A DNA stretch of 64,000 bases from Roseibium sp. HPY-6 (GCF_040530035.1 NZ_JBEWCD010000001.1:2294001-2358000); one strand, 5' to 3'. Shown: positions 44,352 through 53,130, counted from the first letter of the stretch. Notes: a model not told the origin generated them from the sequence alone. Numbers and translations: made by a program.

Positions 44352-44873
44352 ATGTCAGTAAAGCAGCAAAGTGAACGACTGCAAATGTTTGAGGTTGGGG
44401 AACGGTACCACGGTTGGTCTCGGGCGCGCGTCGGCACGCCCTTGAGGGCAGTTGTCGTTGGTTTCCTCGCATTGCTGTTTTTCTCAACATCCAGTGACGA
44501 AGCCAGGGCAGATCTCAGGCTTTGCAACAAGACAGACAGTCAGGTCGGTGTCGCCATTGGCTACAAGGACAAGACTGACTGGGTCACTGAGGGCTGGTGG
44601 AACCTTGCTTCAAATTCTTGCGAGACTTTGGTGCCGGGCGCCCTGGTGTCACGATACTATTACATCTACGCAGTTGATTACGACCAGTTTGGCGAATGGG
44701 GCGGCCGTGCATTCATGTGCACCCGCGAAAAGGAATTCACCATCCGCGGGATTGAAGACTGCGTTGCTCGTGGCTTTGAGCGGACAGGCTTTTTTGAAAT
44801 CGACACGGGTGAACAAAGCAGTTGGACGGTCCAGCTGACCGAACCCGTGCAACAAGGGACAGGTGGGCGATGA
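44352..44873 (+). CDS. DUF1036 family exported protein
   Basis: A protein of about 173 residues with an N-terminal hydrophobic segment (AVVVGFLALLFFS) ending near ARA, probably a signal peptide with a long N-region. The DUF1036 domain begins DLRLCNKTDSQVGVAIGYKDK and contains GWWNLASNSCETLVPG and FMCTREKEFTIRG. Four cysteines could pair in the periplasm. Function unknown. It overlaps the pyk start by 4 bp (ATGA), so both are in one operon, a pairing I recall from other alphaproteobacteria. The exact start is uncertain. Confidence 0.87.
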   Translation: MSVKQQSERLQMFEVGERYHGWSRARVGTPLRAVVVGFLALLFFSTSSDEARADLRLCNKTDSQVGVAIGYKDKTDWVTEGWWNLASNSCETLVPGALVSRYYYIYAVDYDQFGEWGGRAFMCTREKEFTIRGIEDCVARGFERTGFFEIDTGEQSSWTVQLTEPVQQGTGGR

Positions 44874-46306
44874 GGCGAAACCGGCGAGTCAAGATACTAG
44901 CAACTCTCGGACCCTCTTCCTCAGAACAAGACATCATAGAAAATCTTTATCGCTCGGGTGCGGACGTGTTCCGCATCAACATGAGCCATTCAGATCATGA
45001 TCGTCTCAAACTGCTCGTCGAGCGTATCCGTTCTGTAGAGGGAAAAGTTGGGCGCCCAATCGGCATTCTTGCCGATTTGCAGGGCCCGAAACTGAGAGTA
45101 GGCGCGTTCTCTGACGGGCCCGTAATGCTTGAAAATGGCGCAACCTTCACTCTAGACGCCGACACGTCCGGCGGAGATATCAATCGCGTACATCTGCCGC
45201 ATCCGGAAATTCTTCAGGCGCTGGAGCCGGGTCACCGGCTGCTTCTTGACGACGGCAAGATCCAGTTGAAGGTGATGGAGGCAAGTCCGACCAAAGCGGT
45301 CACCGAAGTCATTGTCGGCGGTAAACTCTCCGACCGAAAAGGCGTTAGTGTTCCAGATTCCGAAATTGCGACCAGCGCCATGACGGAAAAGGACCATAAG
45401 GACCTCATTGCGGCGCTCGACCAGAATGTCGACTGGGTCGCGCTGTCATTCGTTCAACGACCAGACGACATTGCGGAAGTCCGCAAAATTACCCGCGGCC
45501 GCGCCGGCGTCTTGGCAAAAATCGAAAAGCCGCAGGCGATTGGCCGTCTCGACGAAATTATCGAACTTTCAGATGCGATTATGGTCGCCCGCGGCGATCT
45601 CGGCGTTGAGATGCCGCTGGAGCAGGTTCCCGGCCTTCAGAAGCGCATCACGCGCGCCTGCAGGCGCGCAGGCAAGCCGGTTGTCATTGCGACGCAGATG
45701 CTGGAGTCCATGATTTCCGCGCCAGTGCCCACAAGAGCCGAAGTCTCCGACGTCGCAACAGCGGTGTTCGAGGGTGCTGACGCCGTGATGTTGTCAGCTG
45801 AATCGGCCGCTGGCGATTTTCCGATCGAGGCCGTCTCGACGATGGACAAGATCGCCCAGCAGGTCGAACAGGACAACAACTACCGCACAATCATCGATGC
45901 GCAACGCGCTGAGCCGGAGGCAACCGGAGCGGATGCTATCTCCGCTGCCGCCCGCCAGATTGCCGAAACGCTCAATCTCGCAGCGGTGGTCTGCTATACG
46001 ACATCGGGCGCGACCGGACTGCGTGCTTCACGCGAACGCCCCTCCTCGCCCGTCATTGTCCTGTCACCGGTCCTCGCAACGGCGCGGCGCCTCTCGCTTG
46101 GCTGGGGCTTGCATTGCGTGGTCAGTGAGGATGCCGCGAACGAAGAGGACATGATCGACCGGGCCTGCCGCATTTCCTTTTCCGAAGAATTTGCAAAACC
46201 GGGACAGCGCGTCATCGTGACCGCAGGCGTTCCCTTCGGCACCCCGGGATCAACCAACATGCTGCGCATTGCCTTTGTCGGCAATGACGGTCAGGGCGGC
46301 ATTTGA
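44870..46306 (+). CDS. pyk: Pyruvate kinase
   Basis: A 478-residue glycolytic enzyme converting phosphoenolpyruvate and ADP to pyruvate and ATP. It begins RRVKILATLGPSS; the barrel contains VFRINMSHSDHD, LADLQGPKLRVG, and the active-site segment MVARGDLGVEMP. The ATP/metal region has KPVVIATQMLESMI and TRAEVSDVATAVFEGADAVMLS. A C-terminal allosteric-type domain is present. Translation is coupled to DUF1036 by a 4-bp overlap; AGGTGGG is the ribosome-binding site. Confidence 0.97.
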   Translation: MRRNRRVKILATLGPSSSEQDIIENLYRSGADVFRINMSHSDHDRLKLLVERIRSVEGKVGRPIGILADLQGPKLRVGAFSDGPVMLENGATFTLDADTSGGDINRVHLPHPEILQALEPGHRLLLDDGKIQLKVMEASPTKAVTEVIVGGKLSDRKGVSVPDSEIATSAMTEKDHKDLIAALDQNVDWVALSFVQRPDDIAEVRKITRGRAGVLAKIEKPQAIGRLDEIIELSDAIMVARGDLGVEMPLEQVPGLQKRITRACRRAGKPVVIATQMLESMISAPVPTRAEVSDVATAVFEGADAVMLSAESAAGDFPIEAVSTMDKIAQQVEQDNNYRTIIDAQRAEPEATGADAISAAARQIAETLNLAAVVCYTTSGATGLRASRERPSSPVIVLSPVLATARRLSLGWGLHCVVSEDAANEEDMIDRACRISFSEEFAKPGQRVIVTAGVPFGTPGSTNMLRIAFVGNDGQGGI

Positions 46307-46317
46307 CCCTCTAATCG

Positions 46318-46370
46318 GTTGAATAAGGTCTGACCGGCGCTGTCCCGCGCACGGTCAAACCTTATTCAAC
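46318..46370. terminator. Long inverted repeat between pyk and the convergent hydrolase gene
   Basis: GTTGAATAAGGTCTGACCG (46318-46336) is repeated inverted at 46352-46370 with one mismatch: 19-bp arms and a 15-base loop. The right arm covers the last codons and stop of the convergent hydrolase gene. No T-run is present, so it may act as a bidirectional terminator or mRNA-stabilising hairpin. Confidence 0.55.
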
Positions 46371-47365
46371 GGTCTCTCAACCGCCCGACTTTCTGTCGCT
46401 CCCGCGTTGGGATCCTGTACCCTTTTCACGAGCTTTTCGATTGCTTCCACGACAGTGTCTGTATGCGTGTGCTGTGGCATGTGCCCGGCCAGATCGAGCA
46501 TCAGAAGTTCCGCGTTAGGCAGATCCCGCAAGAGGCCTTCGCAATGGATGGAAGGCCAGACGACCGTGTCATGCGTGCCCGTCACGATAAGCGTCGGCTG
46601 CATGATCTCGGCGTATCGTTTCGATTGGCGGATAACGGCCTGTTTCAGATAAGCAATCTGACGTGCGTTGGCCCGAAAGGATGCCGGTCTGAACAGTAGC
46701 AGCACCTTAGTCTCGCGAACATAGTTTTCAGGCGCACCGTCCGGCAGAAAGACATTCGTCAAAGCTTTTTCAATCTGCCCCTGACCGATGGGCAAAGTCA
46801 GCGTCCAGCAGAAAATCGCCCCAAGCGCCGGCCAGGATGCAACGTTATAGTACCAATTGACGCCGCCCGGCCATGCGTGGCTTACCGGCGCAAGAAAAAC
46901 GAGCCCCCGTACCCGCTCTGGTGCGCACAAAGCGAGCGCTGCGGTTACAGACCCGGCAAGTGAGTGACCAACGACGATTGCGTTGTCAATTTCGAGTTCT
47001 TCCAAAAGCAGCGACAGGACCTTTGCCTGACCCTCAGGCAAATCGTGCACGCCGCTCTGTCCGGTAGAAAACCCGAGACCGGGGCGATCGACAAACAGCA
47101 GGTCATGCTTGTTCTTGAGTGAGTTCAAAAACGCCAGACGAGCGTCATACGCGTTGCCGCTTGCACCGTGGAGAAATACCAGAACGGGTGCATCAGGATC
47201 ACGACGGTCTGCAGGGTAATAATGATAGTGTAGTCGCGCTCCGCCGACCTCGGCAAAAGATCCGTCCGGCCTGATCTGCCGGTTGATTTCTCGCACCCGG
47301 AAGTAGGTGTACAGAGCCGCGACCAGCAAAGATGTGATAAAAACAAGAATGAAAATCATGAACAT
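46355..47365 (-). CDS. Membrane-anchored alpha/beta hydrolase
   Basis: A 336-residue hydrolase with one N-terminal transmembrane helix (residues 2-21). The alpha/beta fold follows: VLVFLHGASGNAYD as oxyanion region, nucleophile Ser135 in VGHSLAGS, Asp in VTGTHDTVVW and His in DLAGHMPQH. Substrate unknown. The last codons lie inside the 46318-46370 inverted repeat. It is 56 bp downstream of the TPR gene on the same strand. Confidence 0.9.
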   Translation of the reverse strand: MFMIFILVFITSLLVAALYTYFRVREINRQIRPDGSFAEVGGARLHYHYYPADRRDPDAPVLVFLHGASGNAYDARLAFLNSLKNKHDLLFVDRPGLGFSTGQSGVHDLPEGQAKVLSLLLEELEIDNAIVVGHSLAGSVTAALALCAPERVRGLVFLAPVSHAWPGGVNWYYNVASWPALGAIFCWTLTLPIGQGQIEKALTNVFLPDGAPENYVRETKVLLLFRPASFRANARQIAYLKQAVIRQSKRYAEIMQPTLIVTGTHDTVVWPSIHCEGLLRDLPNAELLMLDLAGHMPQHTHTDTVVEAIEKLVKRVQDPNAGATESRAVERPLNKV

Positions 47366-47421
47366 AGCGCGGAGATAGCACTCGTGCGCCGATTATCAAG
47401 ACAAGGCGTGGTCACTATTTT

Positions 47422-48084
47422 TTATGCAGGAGCGCCTTCAGCCTTCTTTTCAAGATCTTCGATCGCCTCCGTGGCGTTTTCCAGACCCGGGTTGACTTCA
47501 AGTGCGCGCTTGAAAGTGTGTAACGCTTCGGTATCGAAGCCCAGGCGCCGCTGAATGATTGCAAGTCCGGACAAGGCGCCCCAGTGCCTCGGTTCGATCG
47601 CAAGCGTGCGTTCAATGTCGACAAGCGACTTGCCGAAGTCTTCACGCATGTAATGAACCGTTGCTCTGCGGTTCCACCCTTCCGCGTAGGACGGTTTCAG
47701 GACGACGACCACATCAAGAAGATCGAGCGCAAGTGCGTGGTCTTCCGCCTGAATCGCCTGGCCTGCGCGCGACATCAGGATATCGACAGTATCGCTGCCG
47801 GACTCCATCCAGATCCTCTGAATTTCGCGCGCCGCCCGCTCTGAGGCTTTTGGTTCTTCGGAATCAGCCAGATCGGCAAAGAGCTGATCCAACCGTGACT
47901 GTTCTTCTTCCGGATCCGTCTCTTCAACAACAACCTGACCACCCTCTTCCGGCAGGTCTTCAGGTAACGGGCTGAAGTCTTCGGCAGACGGAGGCTCGAC
48001 TTCCGGCCCGAGGTCCGGAACAGGCTGCGCAGCTGCAAGTACAGGCGCCATGGAAACGAGGAGGGTAAACACAAAAATCCGCAT
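47422..48084 (-). CDS. Exported TPR-repeat protein
   Basis: A 220-residue protein with a signal peptide (residues 1-19, ending VLAAAQ). An acidic/proline-rich segment (20-60) follows, then about three tetratricopeptide repeats between residues 100 and 210, including DLLDVVVVLKPSYAEGWNRRA and ALEVNPGLENATEAI. It probably works in the periplasm as a protein-interaction scaffold. No partner can be named from the sequence. Confidence 0.87.
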   Translation of the reverse strand: MRIFVFTLLVSMAPVLAAAQPVPDLGPEVEPPSAEDFSPLPEDLPEEGGQVVVEETDPEEEQSRLDQLFADLADSEEPKASERAAREIQRIWMESGSDTVDILMSRAGQAIQAEDHALALDLLDVVVVLKPSYAEGWNRRATVHYMREDFGKSLVDIERTLAIEPRHWGALSGLAIIQRRLGFDTEALHTFKRALEVNPGLENATEAIEDLEKKAEGAPA

Positions 48085-48245
48085 CCAACGATTATGGGCC
48101 GTTGAATGCGGTGGTCAATCCGGGAATTTGACACTTCTTCGTGCGCGGTGCCTTTTCGAAACCCTGGTGCGCTACCGTCTGATAACTAAGCGCTTCGCAT
48201 TGAAAGGGATTTCAGGCCGATAACACGCACCGTCCACCAGTGGCT

Positions 48246-48371
48246 TCAGCCCTGGCGTGCCTTGAAGCGCGGGTTTTTCTTGTTGATGATGTAGACACGG
48301 CCCTTCCGGCGAACCATGCGGTTGTCCCGGTGGCGGGTCATCAACGCTTTGAGCGAGTTCTTGATCTTCAT
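48246..48371 (-). CDS. rpmJ: 50S ribosomal protein L36
   Basis: A 41-residue protein found by translating the region directly. It starts [17 protein letters not shown] and contains [21 protein letters not shown], the longer, cysteine-free (YkgO-like) L36 form usual in alphaproteobacteria. A GGGGGGA stretch upstream serves as ribosome-binding site. It lies between the TPR gene and tRNA-Val on the same strand. Confidence 0.95.
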   Translation of the reverse strand: MKIKNSLKALMTRHRDNRMVRRKGRVYIINKKNPRFKARQG

Positions 48372-48412
48372 GTCACTGTCCCCCCGTGAGGGTGATCCTG
48401 TTACTTTAAACC

Positions 48413-48434
48413 AAATGAGCGCCTGAGGCGCTCA
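48413..48434 (-). terminator. Probable terminator of tRNA-Val
   Basis: Perfect 8-bp stem TGAGCGCC / GGCGCTCA with a three-base loop. On the minus strand it is followed by TTTGGTTT, about 90 bases past the tRNA 3' end. Confidence 0.65.
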
Positions 48435-48525
48435 CATTCCCTTTGGATGCTCCAGAAGCAGCGGCGTTTCTGCGCCAGTCTTCAGATCATCCGGCGCATC
48501 ATGATTGTCTCAATCAGCGCAAAAA

Positions 48526-48600
48526 TGGTGGGCGTGACAGGGATTGAACCTGTGACCCCTTCGATGTCAACGAAGTGCTCTCCCGCTGAGCTACACGCCC
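48526..48600 (-). tRNA. tRNA-Val (anticodon GAC)
   Basis: On the minus strand a complete 75-nt cloverleaf including an encoded CCA end. The acceptor stem is GGGCGTG / CACGCCC, the D arm GCTC/GAGC, the anticodon stem CTTCG / CGAAG with loop TTGACAT (anticodon GAC, reading GUC/GUU), and the T arm ACAGG-TTCAATC-CCTGT. Confidence 0.98.
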
Positions 48601-48736
48601 GAATTTCTCGGTAGTTCGGCGCCGCCGCGCCGTGGTGGAGTGCGATATAACGGGGATCGTCAGTCAGTGCAACCCCTGTTCTTCACCGAACTGTCAAAAT
48701 TTCCCGTTCAAAAAGGTCTTGCTGCCTTGCAGTTAT

Positions 48737-49096
48737 TCAGGCCGCCAGCATGCGCTCCACTTCCTGCACAAGGTCTTTCAAATGAAATGGTTTTGACAAT
48801 ACCTTGGCGTCCTTTGGTGCCTCGGATTCAGGGTTGAGCGCGACCGCTGCAAAGCCAGTAATGAACATGACCTTCAGATCGGGATCCAGTTCTGTTGCCC
48901 GCCGTGCCAGCTCAATACCATCCATCTCCGGCATGACAATGTCTGTCAAAAGCAGGGAAAACGGTTCTTCACGCAATCGTTCATAGGCGCTTCTGCCATT
49001 GTCGAACGAGACGACATCATGCCCGGCATTTTCCAGGGCCTTCGCCAGGAAGCGGCGCATATCGTTATCATCTTCAGCTAGCAGGATACGCGGCAT
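48737..49096 (-). CDS. cpdR: CpdR single-domain response regulator
   Basis: A 119-residue stand-alone receiver domain. Acidic pocket residues are E8-D9-D10, the phospho-acceptor is Asp52 in LLLTDIVMPEMDG, and MFITGFAAVAL and the conserved Lys in LSKPF follow. This combination matches CpdR. In its unphosphorylated form CpdR localises ClpXP at the pole and primes it for CtrA degradation, working with RcdA, also encoded here. It is divergent from the N-formylglutamate amidohydrolase gene. Confidence 0.93.
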   Translation of the reverse strand: MPRILLAEDDNDMRRFLAKALENAGHDVVSFDNGRSAYERLREEPFSLLLTDIVMPEMDGIELARRATELDPDLKVMFITGFAAVALNPESEAPKDAKVLSKPFHLKDLVQEVERMLAA

Positions 49097-49315
49097 TGTA
49101 AACGACCATTCCTCATTTTTCGTTTTGGCGGCATCGGGCTACACCTTTTGCCGGTTATAGCTCGAATTCCACAGAATGATAGGGAGAATTGGTTCTTCAA
49201 AGCTTTTGATCGGGTGACTGTGGACTGCGTGTTGATTCCTTGGCACCATAGCCTAAGGTTTCCATAAGCACTTGGAGAGGCCTGAACCAGAAGTGAAACA
49301 AACGGGACAGACAAT

Positions 49316-50236
49316 TTGACGGACGAAACGCAGCCCACATTTAATGCGCCTTTCGAAGCCGACTTTAACGGCTCACCGGCATTTGAGGTCCTGTGCCCCG
49401 CCGACCAACGTATTCCCTTCGTTTTCAATTCCCCCCATTCAGGCCGGCAATATTCCAGAACCTTTCTGGCATCGTCTCGGTTGGACGAAAGCTCGATAAG
49501 GCGATCGGAAGACGCTTTTGTTGACGATTTGTTTTCGCATGTCGTGCCTCTGGGCGCACCGCTTTTACGGGCTCACTTCCCCCGTGCCTATCTGGATGTA
49601 AACCGCGAACCGTATGAACTTGATCCAAAGATGTTCGATGGCCGCTTGCCGTCTTACGCCAATATCCGCTCGATCCGCGTTGCGGGTGGATTGGGAACCG
49701 TCGCCCGGATCGTCAGCGAAAACCATGAAATCTACCGCCACCGGCTTCCGGTCGAAGAGGCACTCAATCGCATTGAGGAAATCTACAAGCCCTATCACTC
49801 GACCCTGCGGCGCTTGCTTGCGCAAACACATGTCACATTCGGACATGCGGTGCTGATCGACTGTCATTCGATGCCTTCCAGCGTCAAATGCCAGACCACG
49901 GATGCCCGACCGGACTTTATTCTTGGAGACCGTTACGGAACCAGCTGCAACGGCGAGTTAACCGAATACGCATGCTCCATACTGCGGGACATGGGCTACA
50001 GCGTCAGTAGAAACAAACCCTATGCCGGCGGCTTCATCACCGAACACTATGGGCGGCCAGCCAGCGGCCTGCACGCGCTGCAGATCGAAATCAATCGCGG
50101 CCTTTACATGAATGAAGCCACACACGAACGTTCTGCGGGATTCGAAGATCTGTTTCAAAATCTTCGCGAGTTCGCACGGGAACTGGTGGCAATGCCGGAC
50201 TCCGCCCTGCCTGCGGACTCCATCGCAGCCGAATAA
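49316..50236 (+). CDS. N-formylglutamate amidohydrolase family protein, second copy
   Basis: A 306-residue paralogue of the enzyme at 43152-43973. It contains FVFNSPHSGRQYS, a catalytic SEDAFVDDLF, ARFPRAYLDVNRE-like HFPRAYLDVNREPYELD and VLIDCHSMPS. The extra N-terminal 30 residues and the PYELDPKMFDG region differ from the first copy, so substrates may differ. The start is TTG 49316 (MTDETQP), with a moderate GGGACAG upstream. hisN follows on the same strand. Confidence 0.9.
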   Translation: MTDETQPTFNAPFEADFNGSPAFEVLCPADQRIPFVFNSPHSGRQYSRTFLASSRLDESSIRRSEDAFVDDLFSHVVPLGAPLLRAHFPRAYLDVNREPYELDPKMFDGRLPSYANIRSIRVAGGLGTVARIVSENHEIYRHRLPVEEALNRIEEIYKPYHSTLRRLLAQTHVTFGHAVLIDCHSMPSSVKCQTTDARPDFILGDRYGTSCNGELTEYACSILRDMGYSVSRNKPYAGGFITEHYGRPASGLHALQIEINRGLYMNEATHERSAGFEDLFQNLREFARELVAMPDSALPADSIAAE

Positions 50237-50308
50237 AACCATCCGACAAAAAAAGAGGCCGCACTCAAATGAGGCGGCCCGAGTCTAGGGAGGAAACGCC
50301 CAAGGAGG

Positions 50309-50355
50309 GCGATGCGATACGAGTATCGCACTGCAATAAAATCGCATCGCAGTGC
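50309..50355. repeat. Nested, mutually exclusive palindromes upstream of hisN
   Basis: Three inverted repeats overlap: GCGATGCGAT (50309-50318) with ATCGCATCGC (50341-50350); TGCGATAC-GA-GTATCGCA (50313-50330); and GCACTGC (50328-50334) with GCAGTGC (50349-50355). They cannot all form at once. They follow another small hairpin (GGCCGC / GCGGCC, about 50255-50280). Confidence 0.6.
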
Positions 50356-50507
50356 ACAAAGGTCAAGTCTGAAAGGGCTGGTGTCCTGTACAAACTATAG
50401 GCAATTTATGCTGTTTTGCAGATTCAATTTTTGGCAGAACGGGTTATACAAACGGCAAAACGAGATGTTTGCCTCCTCACGAAAATGTGTTTCACAGGGA
50501 AAAACCA

Positions 50508-51308
50508 ATGACCTCGCCCGCGAAAAGCTCGAATCCGCTCGCACCTTTTCTCGACGTTCTGGCGGATGCCGCAACACAGGCAATCATGCCGCATTTTCGT
50601 CAGGGGTTTGAAGTCGACAACAAGAAACACACCGGTTTCGACCCTGTCACGATCGCGGACAAGAACGGCGAAACCGCCATGCGGACCCTGATAAACAACA
50701 CCCATCCCGATCACGGAATTCTGGGAGAGGAACATGGCCCGGAAAACCTCGATGCGGAAAATGTCTGGGTGCTCGACCCGATCGACGGAACGAGGGCTTT
50801 CATCACCGGATTGCCGACATGGGGCACGCTTATCGGATTGCGAACCCACAGCATCCCCAGCCTTGGCATGATGGTTCAGCCGTATGTTGGCGAACGCTTT
50901 GCAGGCGATGGAGCACGCGCCTGGTATCACGGCCCGCTGGGGACCAAGACGCTCGCTACCCGGACTTGCGACACACTTCAAGACGCCACTCTTTTTACCA
51001 CGACACCGGCCCTGTTCAGCGAAGGGGAACGCCAGGCGTATGACCGCATTGAAGCAACTGCCCGGCTCGCCCGATACGGGACCGACTGTTATGCCTATTG
51101 CATGGTCGCAGCAGGACACGGTGATGCCGTCATTGAATCCGGACTGGCCCCGTATGACATTGTCGCTCTTGTGCCGATTGTTGAGGGCGCCGGCGGCGTC
51201 GTGACAACGTGGACCGGTGGTTCACCGGCCGAAGGCGGACAGATCGTTGCCAGCGGCAGTCCGCGGCTTCACGACCTTCTTTTGGCGGAACTTTCAAAAG
51301 CGGCGTGA
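50508..51308 (+). CDS. hisN: Histidinol-phosphatase, inositol monophosphatase type
   Basis: A 266-residue Mg-dependent phosphatase. Metal-binding residues are seen in GEEHGPE and WVLDPIDGTRAFITG, and the C-terminal ESGLAPYDIVALVPIVEGAGG. The HisN branch is favoured over inositol monophosphatase by the HKKHTGFDPVTIADKNGE-like NKKHTGFDPVTIADKN region. It makes histidinol from histidinol phosphate in histidine synthesis. AGGGA precedes ATG 50508. The gene follows an N-formylglutamate amidohydrolase; the other his genes are elsewhere. Confidence 0.9.
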   Translation: MTSPAKSSNPLAPFLDVLADAATQAIMPHFRQGFEVDNKKHTGFDPVTIADKNGETAMRTLINNTHPDHGILGEEHGPENLDAENVWVLDPIDGTRAFITGLPTWGTLIGLRTHSIPSLGMMVQPYVGERFAGDGARAWYHGPLGTKTLATRTCDTLQDATLFTTTPALFSEGERQAYDRIEATARLARYGTDCYAYCMVAAGHGDAVIESGLAPYDIVALVPIVEGAGGVVTTWTGGSPAEGGQIVASGSPRLHDLLLAELSKAA

Positions 51309-51324
51309 TCCTGGCGCCCGTCTT

Positions 51325-52434
51325 TTAGCGTTTGGCCTTGCTTCCGACCGTGGCCGTTGCCTGCAGGCGGCTGTCCGCCAGTTCCTCTTCGGCTTCAAGA
51401 CCGGGAATAAAGGCGTCAAATGCCGCCCAGAACTGGTCCCGGTAGATGTCTCGCTCCATCATTATTTCGTGGGCCGAACCGGGTATCTCGACATAGGCGG
51501 CCGATCTCGTGCGGGCAACAAAGTCCTCGATCGCTGGTGTTGAGACAATTCGGTCCGCTCCGGCGGCAAGCATGAGACATGGCAGTTTGATGCCCGGACC
51601 GGCACCGCGTCTCCGAAGCGGCATCATGGTACGGGCGGCCGCATTCAACCAACCGAAAGTCGCCGAACCGACACCGAGCTCAGGCGCATGCTCCAGAACC
51701 TTGTTTGAGCGCTCGAAACGGGTTCTGTCAGACGTTTGCCTGTTTTTTTCAAATGAAACGAACAGCTTTCTGTTGCCACCTGGAACAAAAAGCCATCCAA
51801 AGCCGAGCAGACAAAACAGGCGTGCGAGCGGAAACCCGATCTTTTCAACAGCCGCCGATGTCTTCGGACCGCCCGCTTTCAACGGAGCCTTGCCAAAAAG
51901 GCCAAACGTCAATGTGCGCAGAATGCGGCGGCGTGCGTCGACCAGACCGAGGGCATGAGCCCCGGACGGCAGGCCAAGTAGCGGCGCGGTAATGACGGCC
52001 CGATCCAGCATGGTGCGAAGACGTTCCGTATCGGACAAAAGCACCAGGCCGCCTGTGGAATGGGCGAGCGCAAAATGCGGTCCCGGATAATTTGCAAGCG
52101 ACACTTCTTTCAAGACGGTGCGCAAATCAAGTCTGTATTTCTTGAAATTTGAAATGTAACCGCGCCTTGGGTTTCGGGTAATGCGCTGCGATCCGCCCTG
52201 CCCGCGCCAGTCGAACGCCACAACATCAAAACCCCGCCCGCGCAAGTCCTCTACGACTTCGAAGTATTTCTCAATAAACTCCGCCCGGCCTTGCAACACG
52301 GTTACCGTTCCAAGCCGCTGTGTTCCGGTTGCAGCCCAGCAGGCGTAACGGATCTTAATGCCGTCAGGTGTTGAAACAAACCCTGATTCCGCCCCTCTGG
52401 GCACAGGATTGTCGGGATGATGAATCAGACTCAT
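51325..52434 (-). CDS. Alpha/beta hydrolase, lysophospholipase/PldB type
   Basis: A 369-residue hydrolase. It contains LQGRAEFIEKYFEVVEDLRGRGFDV and FDWRGQGGSQR, typical of PldB/monoacylglycerol lipases. The nucleophile is Ser126 in LAHSTGG, with Asp in AGADRIVS and His in IPGSAHEIMME. It probably cleaves lysophospholipids or monoglycerides. No signal peptide. It converges with hisN, 16 bp apart. Confidence 0.9.
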   Translation of the reverse strand: MSLIHHPDNPVPRGAESGFVSTPDGIKIRYACWAATGTQRLGTVTVLQGRAEFIEKYFEVVEDLRGRGFDVVAFDWRGQGGSQRITRNPRRGYISNFKKYRLDLRTVLKEVSLANYPGPHFALAHSTGGLVLLSDTERLRTMLDRAVITAPLLGLPSGAHALGLVDARRRILRTLTFGLFGKAPLKAGGPKTSAAVEKIGFPLARLFCLLGFGWLFVPGGNRKLFVSFEKNRQTSDRTRFERSNKVLEHAPELGVGSATFGWLNAAARTMMPLRRRGAGPGIKLPCLMLAAGADRIVSTPAIEDFVARTRSAAYVEIPGSAHEIMMERDIYRDQFWAAFDAFIPGLEAEEELADSRLQATATVGSKAKR

Positions 52435-52532
52435 GGTCTCACGTGATAAAGGGCTTCAGCCCGCCGGACAACAGACTTCGGGCCGGCTCTCGAAGGAGCC
52501 GACCTTGAAGGTATGGTGTTGTACGAAGGAAA

Positions 52533-53000
52533 TTACCAGCGGAACTGCCAGTAGACACCGTGACCGCCATGGCCGCCATGGCCGCCATACCCGCCGTGCC
52601 TGCCTTGCCCGATCGGACGGCTGCGGACGATCTGCGCATTGCGCGAATCGACGACCAGTCTGACCGGCCAACCCCTCCAGCCGACGGCTTTGACGATATA
52701 CATCGGTCCGCGGCGATCAATGATCCGGATCCGGTGAAAACCACGATGACGCAAGCTCCGGCGGATCTGGCGCGGTCCAAGGGAATAATGCCCGCCGCCG
52801 TGACCGCCCTGCCAGCCATTCCCATGGCGTTTTCCGCCTTTTTTCTTGTGATGGATCTGAATGACCTGGGCATCTGACGATGCGTGAATTTGCTTTGCAC
52901 CCGAAAGAGACGTCGCGGACGCAGAAGGTGCGAAGCCGACGGTCGCAAGCAAAATGGCGCCGGCGATAGGGGCTGACAGTTTTGAAGTAATTGTAAACAT
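52533..53000 (-). CDS. Exported Gly/His-rich basic protein
   Basis: A 155-residue protein with a signal peptide (residues 1-29, ending PSASA). The mature part has two glycine/histidine-rich segments: HHKKKGGKRHGNGWQGGHGG near the start and a YGGHGGHGGHG repeat near the C-terminus. Between them is a small conserved-looking region, RRSLRHRGFHRIRIIDRRGP, then YIVKAVGWRGWPVRLVVDSRN, resembling a PepSY-like fold. Histidine repeats suggest metal binding, but function is unknown. About 100 bp separate it from the lipase gene, where a 6-bp hairpin lies (about 52482-52500). Confidence 0.78.
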   Translation of the reverse strand: MFTITSKLSAPIAGAILLATVGFAPSASATSLSGAKQIHASSDAQVIQIHHKKKGGKRHGNGWQGGHGGGHYSLGPRQIRRSLRHRGFHRIRIIDRRGPMYIVKAVGWRGWPVRLVVDSRNAQIVRSRPIGQGRHGGYGGHGGHGGHGVYWQFRW

Positions 53001-53130
53001 TGCAATTCTCCTGATCCAGTCGCCAGCGTCGTGCTGACGTTGATCCGAAGATGCATCATTCCGGTTGAACCGAACCGGAAGGCTCTATTCATCTTGTATT
53101 CATGTCTTTCGCGCGCCCGGCTGCAGCGCA

